64,000 nt of DNA, taken from assembly GCF_036325985.1 (NCBI RefSeq), contig NZ_JAUHLI010000003.1:62001-126000 (forward strand), in the 5' to 3' direction. This stretch comes from Alkalimonas cellulosilytica. GTDB taxonomy: Bacteria; Pseudomonadota; Gammaproteobacteria; Enterobacterales; Alteromonadaceae. Below are positions 25,881 through 35,728 of the stretch, in pieces. Below the pieces are notes generated by a model. It worked only from the letters and a program-made list of their open reading frames with translations, had not been told where the DNA came from and ran no database searches. Made by a program: the position numbers and the translations under genes. How positions within the stretch are numbered: position 1 is the stretch's first letter; every line of letters begins with the position of its first letter.

Positions 25881-25994
25881 GCGTTTCAAAGATGAGCAGG
25901 GCGTATAGGCCATCAAAACATTACCGCATGGCGTGGTTTGCAGCACACTGCTCGCCTTTGTCGTGATCATGAACTACCCAGAGGCTACCTGTAA

Positions 25995-26408
25995 ATGCAG
26001 ACAAGATCGTTCCTCATCCTCCTGTTAGTTATTATAGTGGGGCCAATCCTGTTTATTGCCTTGCTGCTTTTTCTGGCTGGAAACGGCATGTGCGGTAATG
26101 ATGCTTATGCCGAAGTTCACTCGCCAGACCATCGTTATAAAGCCATTATTTTTCAGCGTGACTGCGGGGCCACCACCGATTTCAGTACCCAGATATCTGT
26201 TTTGAAAATGAATGCGGAGCTGAAAAATAAAAGCGGCAATATTTTCGTGACCAGAGGCCACCCGGATACGCATGCACCGGAATTAACCTGGCTATCAAAC
26301 ACAGAGCTACTGATACACAGGGAACTCGATGGCACTGAGTTTAAAGCTGAGAGCAGCTTGGGTGTTATCAATAAAATACAGATCCGCTACACAGCAGACG
26401 GCAGTTAA
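25995..26408 (+). CDS. DUF5412-like secreted or membrane-anchored protein
   Basis: 137 aa protein with one N-terminal membrane helix (about 6-28) and a soluble beta-rich domain with CGNDAYAEVHSPDHRYKAI and FQRDCGATTDFS, a pattern I associate with DUF5412-type proteins. Two cysteines (in MCGN and RDCG) could form a disulfide outside the membrane. It is the last gene of the array and is not followed by a recognisable attC. Function is unknown. Confidence 0.6.
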   Translation: MQTRSFLILLLVIIVGPILFIALLLFLAGNGMCGNDAYAEVHSPDHRYKAIIFQRDCGATTDFSTQISVLKMNAELKNKSGNIFVTRGHPDTHAPELTWLSNTELLIHRELDGTEFKAESSLGVINKIQIRYTADGS

Positions 26409-26556
26409 CCTCGTTGCCGGTAAGGTGCTCATAGCTGCCAGAACTGGCATTTTACCATATTGCCGCTTTGCACCAGTTCCCCAAGCCTCATTAGTGACCT
26501 AAGTTGCAGTGGCTTGAGGGCAAAGCTGGTCAACCTGGTTAGGTACAAGACGAAGA

Positions 26557-26585
26557 CTGCAATTATCACGCGAACTTGCTATACT
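26557..26585 (+). promoter_or_regulatory. Predicted gnd promoter
   Basis: TATACT (26580-26585) is preceded by TGC, giving an extended -10. A weak -35 CTGCAA lies 17 bases upstream (26557-26562). It is 35 bases ahead of the gnd start. The rest of the gap from 26409 shows nothing I can name. Confidence 0.5.
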
Positions 26586-26620
26586 TCGCGCCGATTTCTT
26601 CGACTGAATTAGGACACTTC

Positions 26621-28150
26621 ATGTCAGAACCCACTCGTCATTGCGATATCGGCTTTGTTGGTGCCGGTGTTATGGGCAAAAACCTTATCCTGAATCTGGC
26701 CGACAACGGCTATCGGGTGGCTGCCTTTGATTTGGACCGTCAGCGTTTGGACGCCTTACTGGCGCAAGATGCGGCCGAGCGTGGCGATCAGCCAGCCCGG
26801 GTGATTGCCTGCAGCTCCTACACCGAATTGCTTGGTCTGTTAAAAGCACCGCACCTGATAGTGTTGTCGGTACCGGCCGGTAAACCGGTCGATGATATCT
26901 GCCATAAGCTGATCGATGCCGGCATTCAGGCCGATGACATTGTGGTGGATACCGGCAACAGCCTCTGGACCGACACGGTCGAGCGGGAAAAATCCTACGA
27001 AGGCAAGTTTATTTTCTTTAGTACTGCCGTCTCTGGCGGTGAAGAAGGGGCCCGGTTTGGTCCGTCCCTGATGCCAAGTGGCGATCCTTACGCCTGGACC
27101 CGGATTAAGCCAGTGTGGCAGGCCATTGCTGCCAAAGTCGATCCGGTGACGGGGAAGCCAATTGAAAGTAACACACCTGGCAAACCAGTCACGGAGGGCG
27201 AGCCTTGTGCCACCTACATCGGCCCAACCGGCTCAGGCCATTACGTCAAAATGGTACACAATGGCATTGAGTATGCCGATATGCAGCTGATCTGCGAAGC
27301 TTACCAGGTGATGCGCGATCAACTGGATATGAACCCGCTGGAAATCGCCGGCGTGTTTAAACAGTGGAATCAAGGCATCTTAAACAGCTACCTGATGGAA
27401 ATCAGTGCCGAGGTACTGGCCACCGCCGACTCGGACACCGGCCTGCCGTTGGTGGATGTGATTCTGGATAAAGCCGGCCAAAAGGGCACCGGTCTTTGGA
27501 CCGCGGTCAGCAGCTTGCAACTGGGGAGCCCGGCGCCCAGTATTGCTGAAGCGGTCTACGCCCGTTCATTATCGGCGCTAAAAACAGAGCGGGTAAACGC
27601 CTCCAGCGTGCTGGCCGGACCTAGCCCGCAATTGCTGGATGATGCGCAAAAGCAAGCCAGGGTCGCAGCACTGCACGATGCGCTCTATTGCGCCAAAGTC
27701 TGTGTGTATGCGCAGGGTTTTCACCTGATGAAAACGGCTGCAGCCGAGCAGGGCTGGGAGCTGAACTTTGCCGAGATCGCCAAAATCTGGCGGGCAGGCT
27801 GTATCATCCGGGCAGTGTTTTTGCAGTCCATCACCGAAGCCTATCAGCGCAACGATGAGCTGGCGAACTTGCTGGTAGACCCCTTCTTCGCCAAACAAAT
27901 CTCCGGTTTTCAGCAGCACTGGCGCCAGGCCGTGGCCAATGCCACCCTGGCCGGTATTCCGGTGCCAGCACTCAGCTCGGCGCTCAGCTACTACGATGCC
28001 TACCGAACTGCGGTGCTGCCGGCGAATTTGTTGCAAGGCCAGCGCGATTTCTTTGGTGCCCATACCTTTGAACGCACCGATCAGCCGAAAGGCAAAAGCT
28101 TCCATGTGCTCTGGAGTGAGCAAGGCCGGCCAATGACGAGGATCAAATAA
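26621..28150 (+). CDS. gnd: 6-phosphogluconate dehydrogenase, decarboxylating
   Basis: Pentose phosphate enzyme that converts 6-phosphogluconate to ribulose-5-phosphate with release of CO2 and NADPH. The nucleotide motif GFVGAGVMGKN is near residues 12-22. The substrate segment SGGEEGARFGPSLMPSG and the catalytic KMVHNGIEYADMQ segment are intact. 509 aa, slightly longer than the E. coli enzyme, with an insert around 185-205. The ATG at 26621 has AGGA upstream; the longer frame from 26576 lies over the promoter and is rejected. Its stop overlaps the purT start by one base. Confidence 0.95.
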   Translation: MSEPTRHCDIGFVGAGVMGKNLILNLADNGYRVAAFDLDRQRLDALLAQDAAERGDQPARVIACSSYTELLGLLKAPHLIVLSVPAGKPVDDICHKLIDAGIQADDIVVDTGNSLWTDTVEREKSYEGKFIFFSTAVSGGEEGARFGPSLMPSGDPYAWTRIKPVWQAIAAKVDPVTGKPIESNTPGKPVTEGEPCATYIGPTGSGHYVKMVHNGIEYADMQLICEAYQVMRDQLDMNPLEIAGVFKQWNQGILNSYLMEISAEVLATADSDTGLPLVDVILDKAGQKGTGLWTAVSSLQLGSPAPSIAEAVYARSLSALKTERVNASSVLAGPSPQLLDDAQKQARVAALHDALYCAKVCVYAQGFHLMKTAAAEQGWELNFAEIAKIWRAGCIIRAVFLQSITEAYQRNDELANLLVDPFFAKQISGFQQHWRQAVANATLAGIPVPALSSALSYYDAYRTAVLPANLLQGQRDFFGAHTFERTDQPKGKSFHVLWSEQGRPMTRIK

Positions 28151-29337
28151 TGAGTAGCACCCTTGGAACCCCGGGTAGCAGCAGTGCCACCAAGGTCTTG
28201 TTGCTTGGCAGCGGTGAGCTTGGCAAAGAGCTGTGCATTGAATTAAAGCGCTATGGTTGCGAGGTGATCGCGGTGGATCGCTACCCCAATGCGCCGGCCA
28301 TGCAGGTGGCGGATAAAGCGGTGGTGATTTCGATGTTGAATAATGCGGCACTGCGCCAGTTGGTGATCAAAGAAAAACCAACCTTTATTGTGCCGGAATT
28401 AGAAGCCATCGCCACCACCGAGTTGCTGGAACTGGAGCAAGCCGGCTTTACCGTGGTGCCAAGCGCCCGCGCGGCCAATTTAACCATGAACCGCGAAGGC
28501 ATTCGCCGGCTGGCTGCCGAAGAGTTAAAGCTGCCGACCTCCAGCTATCAGTTCGCTCAGGATAAAGCCAGCTTTGAAGCCGCGGTAGCCGCCATTGGTT
28601 ACCCTTGTGTGGTCAAACCCATCATGTCGTCCTCCGGCAAAGGCCAGACGGTGCTGAAAAGCGCCGATGATTTAGCCGCCGCCTGGGCCTATGCGCAGGA
28701 AGGCGGCCGGGCCGGCAAAGGCCACGTGATTGTGGAAGGCTTTATTGATTTTGATTACGAAATCACCTTGCTGACTGTGCAATCGGCCCAGGGCATTCAG
28801 TTCTGTGCACCGATAGGGCACCGCCAGGAAGATGGCGATTACCGTGAAAGCTGGCAACCCCAGGCGATGACGGCCGCCGCTTTGGAAAAATCCCAGCAGT
28901 TTGCCCGCCAGGTGGTGCAGGCGTTAGGTGGGGCTGGTATTTTTGGTGTCGAGCTCTTTATCAAAGGCGATGACGTCTGGTTTAGTGAAGTTTCCCCACG
29001 GCCACACGATACCGGCCTGGTGACCCTGATTTCGCAGCAATACAGCGAATTTGCGCTGCATGCCCGCGCTATTTTGGGCCTTCCCATTCCGCATATTCGC
29101 CAGTACGGCCCGGCCGCATCGGCGGTACTCTTGGTAGAAGGGCAAAGCGCGGATATTCGCTACCAGGGGCTGGATGAAGCGCTGGCGGTGCCGGATACCG
29201 AAGTGCGGCTGTTTGGCAAACCAGAAGTGCAGGGCAAGCGCCGTATGGGCGTAGCACTGGCACTGGGTGATAACACCGAAGAGGCGATAGACAAAGCTAA
29301 GGCTTGCGTCAGTAAGCTGCGCACTGAACTGCTTTAG
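28150..29337 (+). CDS. purT: Formate-dependent GAR formyltransferase 2
   Basis: ATP-grasp enzyme of purine synthesis that formylates glycinamide ribonucleotide using formate and ATP. The N-terminal segment LLLGSGELGKEL is at about 17-28. The ATP-grasp core has VVKPIMSSSGKGQ, then GIFGVELFIKGD and FSEVSPRPHDTGLVTL. 395 aa, the usual length. It starts inside the gnd stop (TAATG), so the two genes are translationally coupled. This joins NADPH/pentose supply with purine synthesis. Confidence 0.96.
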   Translation: MSSTLGTPGSSSATKVLLLGSGELGKELCIELKRYGCEVIAVDRYPNAPAMQVADKAVVISMLNNAALRQLVIKEKPTFIVPELEAIATTELLELEQAGFTVVPSARAANLTMNREGIRRLAAEELKLPTSSYQFAQDKASFEAAVAAIGYPCVVKPIMSSSGKGQTVLKSADDLAAAWAYAQEGGRAGKGHVIVEGFIDFDYEITLLTVQSAQGIQFCAPIGHRQEDGDYRESWQPQAMTAAALEKSQQFARQVVQALGGAGIFGVELFIKGDDVWFSEVSPRPHDTGLVTLISQQYSEFALHARAILGLPIPHIRQYGPAASAVLLVEGQSADIRYQGLDEALAVPDTEVRLFGKPEVQGKRRMGVALALGDNTEEAIDKAKACVSKLRTELL

Positions 29338-29523
29338 TAACAGAGCTTCGCTAGTATCTGGGCTTCGCTCGTTTTTTATGTCATTGTCAGGTCGAAACGG
29401 CACCACTGTCGTTTCGGCCTGTTATCCACCTTCCTAAAACCTGAATTAGCCGCATTGATTCTGGCCCTGTTGCCCTGGTTCTGGTAGCGTAGTTTTACTC
29501 TGTGCTAACAATAAGACCAAGCG

Positions 29524-32500
29524 ATGCTCAAAAAGACCACTCTGGCATTTGCCATTACTGCTGTATTCACCACCGGGGCGCTGGCGTCCGATAGTTATTT
29601 CCGCTCGCCCTCACTGCAACAAGACAGCCTGCTGTTTACCTCGGAAGGCGATATCTGGCAGGCTGATTTAGCCAGTTTGCGTGGCCATCGTTTAACCACG
29701 CACCCCACCGAAGAAACGCAGGCCCGCTTATCGCCGGATGGCCAGTGGCTGGCCTTTGTGGCCAGTTACGAGCAAACTCCAGAGCTTTATGTGAAAGCCG
29801 CCTCGGGAGGCGTGGCCAAAAGGGTGACCTTTGAAAATAGCCGGGTGCGGCTGCAAGGCTGGACCAAAGATGGCCAGCTGCTGTATGCCACCGACCATGT
29901 GGCAGGGCCTGCCAATTTCTGGTTATTGAAAACCGTGGATCCCACCAGCCTAAAAACCGAAACCTTGCCGGTCGCCGACGCCATTGAAGGCGTGTTGGAT
30001 AACGATGGCGAGTGGCTGTACTTTGTGCAGCATGGCCTGCAAGCCACCGGTGACAATGCCCGAACCTATCGCGGTGGCGCCATGGGCGAGTTATGGCGTT
30101 ATCGCTTGGGTTCCTCGCAGGAAGCCGAGCTATTAAGCACCGGCCATCAGGGCTCGGTGCGAAATCCGATGCTGTGGCAGGATCGGGTGTATTTTGTCAG
30201 CGATGCCAGCGGCAACCCGAATATCTGGTCGATGCAAACCGATGGCACGGATCTGCAGCAGCACAGTCAGCATCAGGACTGGCAGGTACGGCAGGCCTAT
30301 CTGAATCAGGGCCGCATTGTGTATCAGCTGGGGGCCGATATTCATCTGCTGGATCTGCAAAGCGGTCAGGACCGCCTGTTGGAGCTTAGTATTCAGTCGG
30401 ATCGGCCGCATCAACGTGAGCGCTGGCTGGATCAGCCGCTGAATTACCTGACCAGTGCCCATTACGCCGGCTTTGGCGATCAGGTAGTGTTAACCGCCCG
30501 GGGCAAAGTGGCGATTGCCGCCAAGTCGCCGGCCCGGCTGGTTGAGATTGATACCCCGGTGAACAGCCGGATCCGCGAAGCGATTTTGAGCCAGGATGGC
30601 AAATGGGTTTATGCCATCAGCGACCAAAGCGGTGAGCTGGAAATTTGGCGTTACGCCGCCGATGGCCGCAATGAAGCGAAGCAATTAACCAAAGATGGCA
30701 ATGGCTTTCGCTGGCAGTTGGCGTTATCGCCCGACGGCAACTGGCTGGCACATGACGATAAAGCCGGTAACCTCTGGCTGCTGAATCTGCAAACGCTGGA
30801 AAACCGCTTGGCATTTAGCGGGGGCGTGGGTCTGGCACCTTTTGCCGATATCGTCTGGTCGCACGACAGCCAACTGATTGCATTAACTCATGTTGAAAAT
30901 CGCCAGCAACGCAGTCAGATCCTGCTGTATTCACTGGCCGAACAAAAGCATCAACTGATTACCAGCAGCAAGTACGAGTCGTTCTCCCCGGCGTTTAGCC
31001 CGGATGGCAACTGGCTGTATTTTTTATCCAACCGGCATTTCAGGGCCACGCCGGGTCACCCCTGGGGTGATCGCAATCTGGGGCCGATGTTTGACCGGCG
31101 CAGTGAAATTTTTGCCGTCAGCCTGAAGCAGGGCGCTGCCTTCCCGTTTCAGCCACCGACAGAGTTACCGGTGGCCGAAGCAGTTAGCACGGAAGAGCCA
31201 GCACGGCGTGGCCGCAGAGCGGCAGCGGTCAGTCGGGTCGATTGGCAAGGGCTAAATCAGCGCTTATGGCAGGTGCCGGTAACAGCTGGCAACTACACCC
31301 AGCTCAGCGTAACAGAGCAACGGTTGTTTGTACGCGAGTGGAGCCATGATGCCGGCAGCAGCCCGGATTTGAAAGTGATCAAAGTGGATAACCGCGATGC
31401 TAAAATTGAGCAGTATGGTGCAGCCATTGCCGATTACCGGGTCTCGCACGATGGCAAACTGCTGTATTTGCGAAAGCAGCAAGGCAATGGCACCGGGCCG
31501 ATGTATGTGGTGGATATCGGCGATAGAGAACCCGCTGATCTGAGTTCGTCGCTACTGAACAGCCGGCAATGGCAACTGGCATTGGATCCTAAGCAGGAAT
31601 GGCAGCAGATGTTCCGTGATGCCTGGCTGATGCAGCGCGAGTTTTTATTTGATAAAGCGATGCGTGGTTTGGATTGGCAGGATGCCAAGGCTCGCTATCT
31701 GCCGCTGGTAGAGCGGGTCTCCGACCGCCATGAGCTCGATGATGTGCTGGCCCAGATGATGGGCGAGCTGGATGCTCTGCACTCGCAGGTGCGTGGCGGC
31801 GATTACCCGACGCTGCGGCCAACACCGGCCGCAGCAAGTTTGGGTGCCAGCCTGGAAACTACCGCCGAGGGTGTGCGTATTGCCCATATTTATCGCACCG
31901 ATCCTGAGTTGCCAGCGCAGGCGGCGCCCTTGGCACAACCCGGGGTCAATGCGCGGGTAGGGGATCTGATCCGGGCGGTCAATGGCCGCACCGTGCAAAC
32001 GGTAGCAGATGTGCAACAGCAGCTTCGCAACCAGGTTGGTCGCCAGGTGCTGCTGGATTTAAGCCGTGGTAATAGTCGCCTGCAAACGGTGGCGGTACCG
32101 GTCAATGCCGGTCGTGATCACCAGTTACGCTATCAGGACTGGGTATTTAACAATGCGGCTAAGGTACAAACCGCTTCAGAAGGACAGTTTGGCTACCTGC
32201 ATCTGTACGCGATGGGCCCGAATGATATTGCCAATTTTGCCCGGGAGTTTTATGCCAATGTCGACAAAGATGGCTTGATCATTGATGTACGGCGCAATCG
32301 TGGTGGTAACATCGACAGCTGGATCATCGAAAAACTGCTGCGCCGGGCCTGGGCTTTCTGGCAACCGACCCAGGGGGGGCCTTACACCAATATGCAGCAG
32401 ACGTTCCGTGGTCATTTAGTGGTGTTGACCGATCAGCTGACCTACTCCGATGGGGAAACTTTTGCCGCCGGTGTCAAAGCATTGGAACTGGGACCTTTGG

Positions 32501-32802
32501 TTGGAATGCGCACAGCCGGGGCCGGTGTCTGGTTAACCGGACGCAACTTACTAACGGATCGTGGCGTGGCGCGGGTGGCTGAAACCCCGCAGTTCGCGAT
32601 GGACGGTCGCTACATCATCGAGGGCTATGGCGTGGCGCCGGATTATGAAGTGCGCAACATGCCGGTCGCTACCTTCCGCGGTGAAGACGCTCAGCTCAAC
32701 TTTGCCATTGATTATCTGCGCGGCAAAGTCCAGCGTGAGCCGATACCAGAGCTTAAAGCCGAGCCGTTGCAGCCTGGCCCTGCCGCGGATATCCGTCGCT
32801 AG
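29524..32802 (+). CDS. Tricorn-like periplasmic S41 peptidase
   Basis: 1092 aa protein with a signal peptide (cut after ALAS, near residue 22), so it acts in the periplasm or envelope. The first 600 or so residues form TolB/tricorn-type beta-propellers with repeated 'SPDG.WLAF' blades. Then come a tricorn C1 helix region (about 690-760), a PDZ domain (about 770-860, GDLIRAVNGRTV) and an S41 core. The catalytic serine is probably that in LTYSDGETFAAG. The acidic DVRRNRGGN segment is typical of S41. It likely trims peptides from larger proteases. The gene stands alone and ends at a terminator. Confidence 0.9.
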   Translation: MLKKTTLAFAITAVFTTGALASDSYFRSPSLQQDSLLFTSEGDIWQADLASLRGHRLTTHPTEETQARLSPDGQWLAFVASYEQTPELYVKAASGGVAKRVTFENSRVRLQGWTKDGQLLYATDHVAGPANFWLLKTVDPTSLKTETLPVADAIEGVLDNDGEWLYFVQHGLQATGDNARTYRGGAMGELWRYRLGSSQEAELLSTGHQGSVRNPMLWQDRVYFVSDASGNPNIWSMQTDGTDLQQHSQHQDWQVRQAYLNQGRIVYQLGADIHLLDLQSGQDRLLELSIQSDRPHQRERWLDQPLNYLTSAHYAGFGDQVVLTARGKVAIAAKSPARLVEIDTPVNSRIREAILSQDGKWVYAISDQSGELEIWRYAADGRNEAKQLTKDGNGFRWQLALSPDGNWLAHDDKAGNLWLLNLQTLENRLAFSGGVGLAPFADIVWSHDSQLIALTHVENRQQRSQILLYSLAEQKHQLITSSKYESFSPAFSPDGNWLYFLSNRHFRATPGHPWGDRNLGPMFDRRSEIFAVSLKQGAAFPFQPPTELPVAEAVSTEEPARRGRRAAAVSRVDWQGLNQRLWQVPVTAGNYTQLSVTEQRLFVREWSHDAGSSPDLKVIKVDNRDAKIEQYGAAIADYRVSHDGKLLYLRKQQGNGTGPMYVVDIGDREPADLSSSLLNSRQWQLALDPKQEWQQMFRDAWLMQREFLFDKAMRGLDWQDAKARYLPLVERVSDRHELDDVLAQMMGELDALHSQVRGGDYPTLRPTPAAASLGASLETTAEGVRIAHIYRTDPELPAQAAPLAQPGVNARVGDLIRAVNGRTVQTVADVQQQLRNQVGRQVLLDLSRGNSRLQTVAVPVNAGRDHQLRYQDWVFNNAAKVQTASEGQFGYLHLYAMGPNDIANFAREFYANVDKDGLIIDVRRNRGGNIDSWIIEKLLRRAWAFWQPTQGGPYTNMQQTFRGHLVVLTDQLTYSDGETFAAGVKALELGPLVGMRTAGAGVWLTGRNLLTDRGVARVAETPQFAMDGRYIIEGYGVAPDYEVRNMPVATFRGEDAQLNFAIDYLRGKVQREPIPELKAEPLQPGPAADIRR

Positions 32803-32826
32803 CTGGTTTTACCAGTCGCTGATGTT

Positions 32827-32852
32827 AAGGGCAGTTATTCACTGCCCTTTTT
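32827..32852. terminator. Bidirectional terminator after the tricorn-like gene
   Basis: AAGGGCAGT and ACTGCCCTT pair around TATTC, followed by a T-run on the plus strand and preceded by a weaker A-run. It overlaps the last bases of the convergent transglutaminase gene. Confidence 0.8.
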
Positions 32853-34781
32853 TATTGGGCTTAGTTTTTTAAGGCGGTGTTTTTGCTGCTTCAGCAGCTG
32901 AAGCAGCTGTTGCTCTGCGGTCTTATCTGAGGCAAAGACACTGCGTTCATACCAGTGGGCGATTTGTGTCAGTAAAAGCTGCTCATCGGTATTCGTTTCA
33001 GCCAGTAAGTTCAAGCCATGGCCAAGGCTACTTTGCGGTGGCCTGGTACTTAACTGGGGAATAGCCTTAAGCAGGTGCTGAGAAAGGCTGAACGGTCGTT
33101 TTCGCCGCCATTGATAGCCAGCCAATATCACCAGCAACAGGGCGAACACCACCACTAGCGCCAACAGCCATTGCTGCCAGTTGCGAAAAAACTGGCGCAA
33201 CGACTGCCAGAGCGCGTCTTGCCGCTGCTGGTTAAAACCCAACACCCAGACTGACCAGTAGTAATCCAGATGCAGCAGTTGCAGCCGCAGTTGAGCAAAC
33301 AACGGCAACTCACCAAACAGGGAGCGGCCAAGCAGAGCCATATCGTCTGGCGATAAAGCGCTGTCCAGGCCATCCAATACCCGCTCTGGCGCAATAGCGG
33401 CGGTTGGATCCACCGGGTGCCAGACATCATCCACCAGATACTCCACCCAGGCATGCGCATCGCGTTGACGTACCAGTAAGTACTGTTGCTCCGGGTACCA
33501 GTCGCCTCCTAAATAGCCCCCCACGACCCGGGCCGGGATCCCGGCCTGGCGCAGTAACAAAGCCATGGCCGAGGCATAATGACTGCAAAAACCGGCACGG
33601 CTTTCAAACAGAAAGTCATCCACGCTGTGACGCCCAAGCAAGGGCGGATTTAACGTGTAGTAAAAATCATGCTGACGAAAATGCTCCAGCACGGCATCGG
33701 CAAAGCGATGTGGCTCTGGATGAGCAGCCAGCAATTCATCGGCAAACTGCTGGCTTCTTGCATTGTGATTACCGGTCACCAGATTCCAGCGCCGTTCATT
33801 GTCATCCGTTAAAGGCACAGGTTGCAGAGCACTGCTCAATTGATAACTGATACGCTGACTGATTGGGCGATTGGTGCGCAGCAGCCCGGCCGCTAAGGGT
33901 TCCAGCTCCTGCCCCCAGCGGACAGGCGTACCCAGGCTAAAGACAGCACGCTGAAAACTCGGCTCGGCTATCACCTGATAGTGCAGCAGCTCAGCCGGCT
34001 CAACAGCGGGGCGGGGAACCCGGCTAGTGCGATGAAAACCTTGCTGAACTGACCAACGCCGTCCATCAAACTGCTCAAATACTTTGGCGCGCCAATAGCG
34101 CTCGGCCTGAGCGGGTAGCTCCGAGTCGAACCGCACCCGAAAAGCGGTCGCATTGCTTTGCACCAGTTGCTCGATGGTACCAGGCTCAATCTCATTGGCC
34201 AGCCCGGTGGTGGCTTGTTGGGCACTTGGCAGTTGCCACAATGGCGCCAGCCGAGGAAACAACAAAAAGCTGCCAAGCCAAAGAGGGATCAGCAACAGCA
34301 AGAAGCGGCTATCCGCTGCCAATTGCTTACGACTGGGCAGTTGCTCTGCAAACAGTAAGTATTGCAGCAGTAAGTTCAGCGCTGTGGCTGAGAAAATCAG
34401 CACCGCCATTGCCATCGACTGATGAAATAAAAAACTACAGCCCAGAATGAAATACTGCACCCAGATCAGCTGACGGGCTTCACTTTGTCTTGATAACGCC
34501 AGCAAACGCAGCAAAGCCGATAGCAGCAAAATATGCATCAGAAAGTGCATTGCCCCCAGCTGACGAATAGCCAGTAGCAAAATAACCACTGCTATAGCGG
34601 CGATCACATTGACCAGCCGCAGGCTCAGTACCGGGATTTTCTGGTAAGCCTGCAGCCAGGCCATGGCATTGAGCATTAACAGCAGGGCAAGACTCCAGCT
34701 TTGCCAGGCGGGCAGCATCAGCACGATCAACAGCAGTTGCAAGGCTGGAGCAAACTGAAAAAAACGCTGTTGATTCAGCAT
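32835..34781 (-). CDS. TgpA-type transglutaminase-like membrane protein
   Basis: 648 aa inner-membrane protein. A block of N-terminal helices (about 15-190, DUF3488) is followed by a periplasmic transglutaminase-like domain. The Cys-His-Asp triad is visible as Cys in SRAGFCSHYASAM, His in RDAHAWVEY and Asp in HPVDPT. Another helix lies near 550, then a cytoplasmic tail (DUF4129). The start ATG 34781 has AAAGG upstream and overlaps the preceding DUF58 gene; the frame from 34802 is less likely. It forms a MoxR-DUF58-TgpA operon, a common set in gammaproteobacteria. The natural substrate is not known. Confidence 0.88.
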   Translation of the reverse strand: MLNQQRFFQFAPALQLLLIVLMLPAWQSWSLALLLMLNAMAWLQAYQKIPVLSLRLVNVIAAIAVVILLLAIRQLGAMHFLMHILLLSALLRLLALSRQSEARQLIWVQYFILGCSFLFHQSMAMAVLIFSATALNLLLQYLLFAEQLPSRKQLAADSRFLLLLIPLWLGSFLLFPRLAPLWQLPSAQQATTGLANEIEPGTIEQLVQSNATAFRVRFDSELPAQAERYWRAKVFEQFDGRRWSVQQGFHRTSRVPRPAVEPAELLHYQVIAEPSFQRAVFSLGTPVRWGQELEPLAAGLLRTNRPISQRISYQLSSALQPVPLTDDNERRWNLVTGNHNARSQQFADELLAAHPEPHRFADAVLEHFRQHDFYYTLNPPLLGRHSVDDFLFESRAGFCSHYASAMALLLRQAGIPARVVGGYLGGDWYPEQQYLLVRQRDAHAWVEYLVDDVWHPVDPTAAIAPERVLDGLDSALSPDDMALLGRSLFGELPLFAQLRLQLLHLDYYWSVWVLGFNQQRQDALWQSLRQFFRNWQQWLLALVVVFALLLVILAGYQWRRKRPFSLSQHLLKAIPQLSTRPPQSSLGHGLNLLAETNTDEQLLLTQIAHWYERSVFASDKTAEQQLLQLLKQQKHRLKKLSPIKKGSE

Positions 34782-35707
34782 AGTGCCAACCTTTGCAGGC
34801 ATTGCTGCAGATGCTGTTGGCCCTGACCAAGCGGCAGATCACCGACCGGTGTCCGTAGTCCATAACTCAACTGCTTAGCTTCGAGCTCCAGCAGCTGGTA
34901 GCACACTTCGGATAAACACTGCTCAAGGGCCGCGCCATGCAACGGTGGGACTTCCAGCCAGCGTGGATCCGCTTTTGGTTGTTGCTCGGAGACTTTAACC
35001 ACTGGCGAGTCTGGCTGGCGAGCCAGTCGCTTCCAGTGCAAGCGCCGAATTGAGTCACCGGCCTGGTAAGCTTTTAACTGATCAGGCAGCTCAGCAGCGC
35101 TCTGCTGGCTGCTATCCGCTTTCGTATCAGCCCCTGTCGATAAAATGTTTGGCGCAACAGGTGTGGGGTAAACCCAGTAATGCAGTTGCAGCGGCAAGTA
35201 ACTCCAGCAGCGGATCAGCCCCAGCGGATACTCGGTCTGTATCAACACACTGTCTATCAGGTAATGACCTCTTTTTACAGTAGGCCATTGCAGGCTGGCC
35301 TGCTCGCCAGAGCTCACTTTAGTTTTCGCCGTAGCAAACGCAAACTGGACGGCTTGATAGGAGGCTGGCTGCTGCACCGTCAGTGGTAACTGGGCTTGCT
35401 GACCGGCATAAATCGCAGCAGGCGGTGACGCCTGGATGGTTAAACCAGCCAGGTTTCGCCAGGCAAACCAGATACTGAGTATAAATACGCTGAGCAGCAG
35501 ATACCCCAACAGTAAAATCAAATTATTCTGGTAGTTGGTACCCAGTAAGTAGAGCAGGACGATCAAGGCCACAAACCACAAGCCATAGCGGGTGGGAAAA
35601 ACCAGCAAGGTGCCGTGATTTAATTGAAAGTTTTTATTATCAGTAAATTTCTTCGCCAACCAGTGCTGCAAGCGTTGACGCAGCTTTTGTCGGAGTATCA
35701 CAGTCAT
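34775..35707 (-). CDS. DUF58 domain protein of the MoxR operon
   Basis: About 310 aa. Two membrane helices at roughly 27-65 are followed by a soluble domain with the DUF58 core (DQLKAYQAGDSIRRLHWKRLAR at about 195-220). DUF58 proteins have a von Willebrand A-like fold and pair with MoxR ATPases. ATG 35707 is preferred over the upstream GTG 35716. It lies between the MoxR gene and the transglutaminase gene and overlaps the latter. Confidence 0.85.
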   Translation of the reverse strand: MTVILRQKLRQRLQHWLAKKFTDNKNFQLNHGTLLVFPTRYGLWFVALIVLLYLLGTNYQNNLILLLGYLLLSVFILSIWFAWRNLAGLTIQASPPAAIYAGQQAQLPLTVQQPASYQAVQFAFATAKTKVSSGEQASLQWPTVKRGHYLIDSVLIQTEYPLGLIRCWSYLPLQLHYWVYPTPVAPNILSTGADTKADSSQQSAAELPDQLKAYQAGDSIRRLHWKRLARQPDSPVVKVSEQQPKADPRWLEVPPLHGAALEQCLSEVCYQLLELEAKQLSYGLRTPVGDLPLGQGQQHLQQCLQRLALC

Positions 35708-35728
35708 TTGAGCCACCGATGGATGATC

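Larger units (their letters stand above)
20431..26408 (+). mobile_element. Integron cassette array without a visible integrase (CALIN-type)
   Basis: About 6 kb of visibly more AT-rich DNA between glgX and gnd. All genes are small, on the plus strand, and mostly of unknown function. Stop codons are repeatedly followed by TAAC(A/AA) and a palindrome ending in GTTA-type boxes before the next start: 22078-22138, 22405-22504, 23247-23345, 24075-24107, 24736-24794, a doubtful one at 25314-25376 and a left half at 25836-25880. This is the layout of integron gene cassettes. The tyrosine recombinase IntI is not in the window, so it is either a CALIN array or the far part of an integron. Confidence 0.8.

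Noticed and set aside
25881..25994. A further gene between the truncated attC and the DUF5412-like gene
   Set aside because: No open frame with a ribosome site; probably remains of an attC and a lost cassette.
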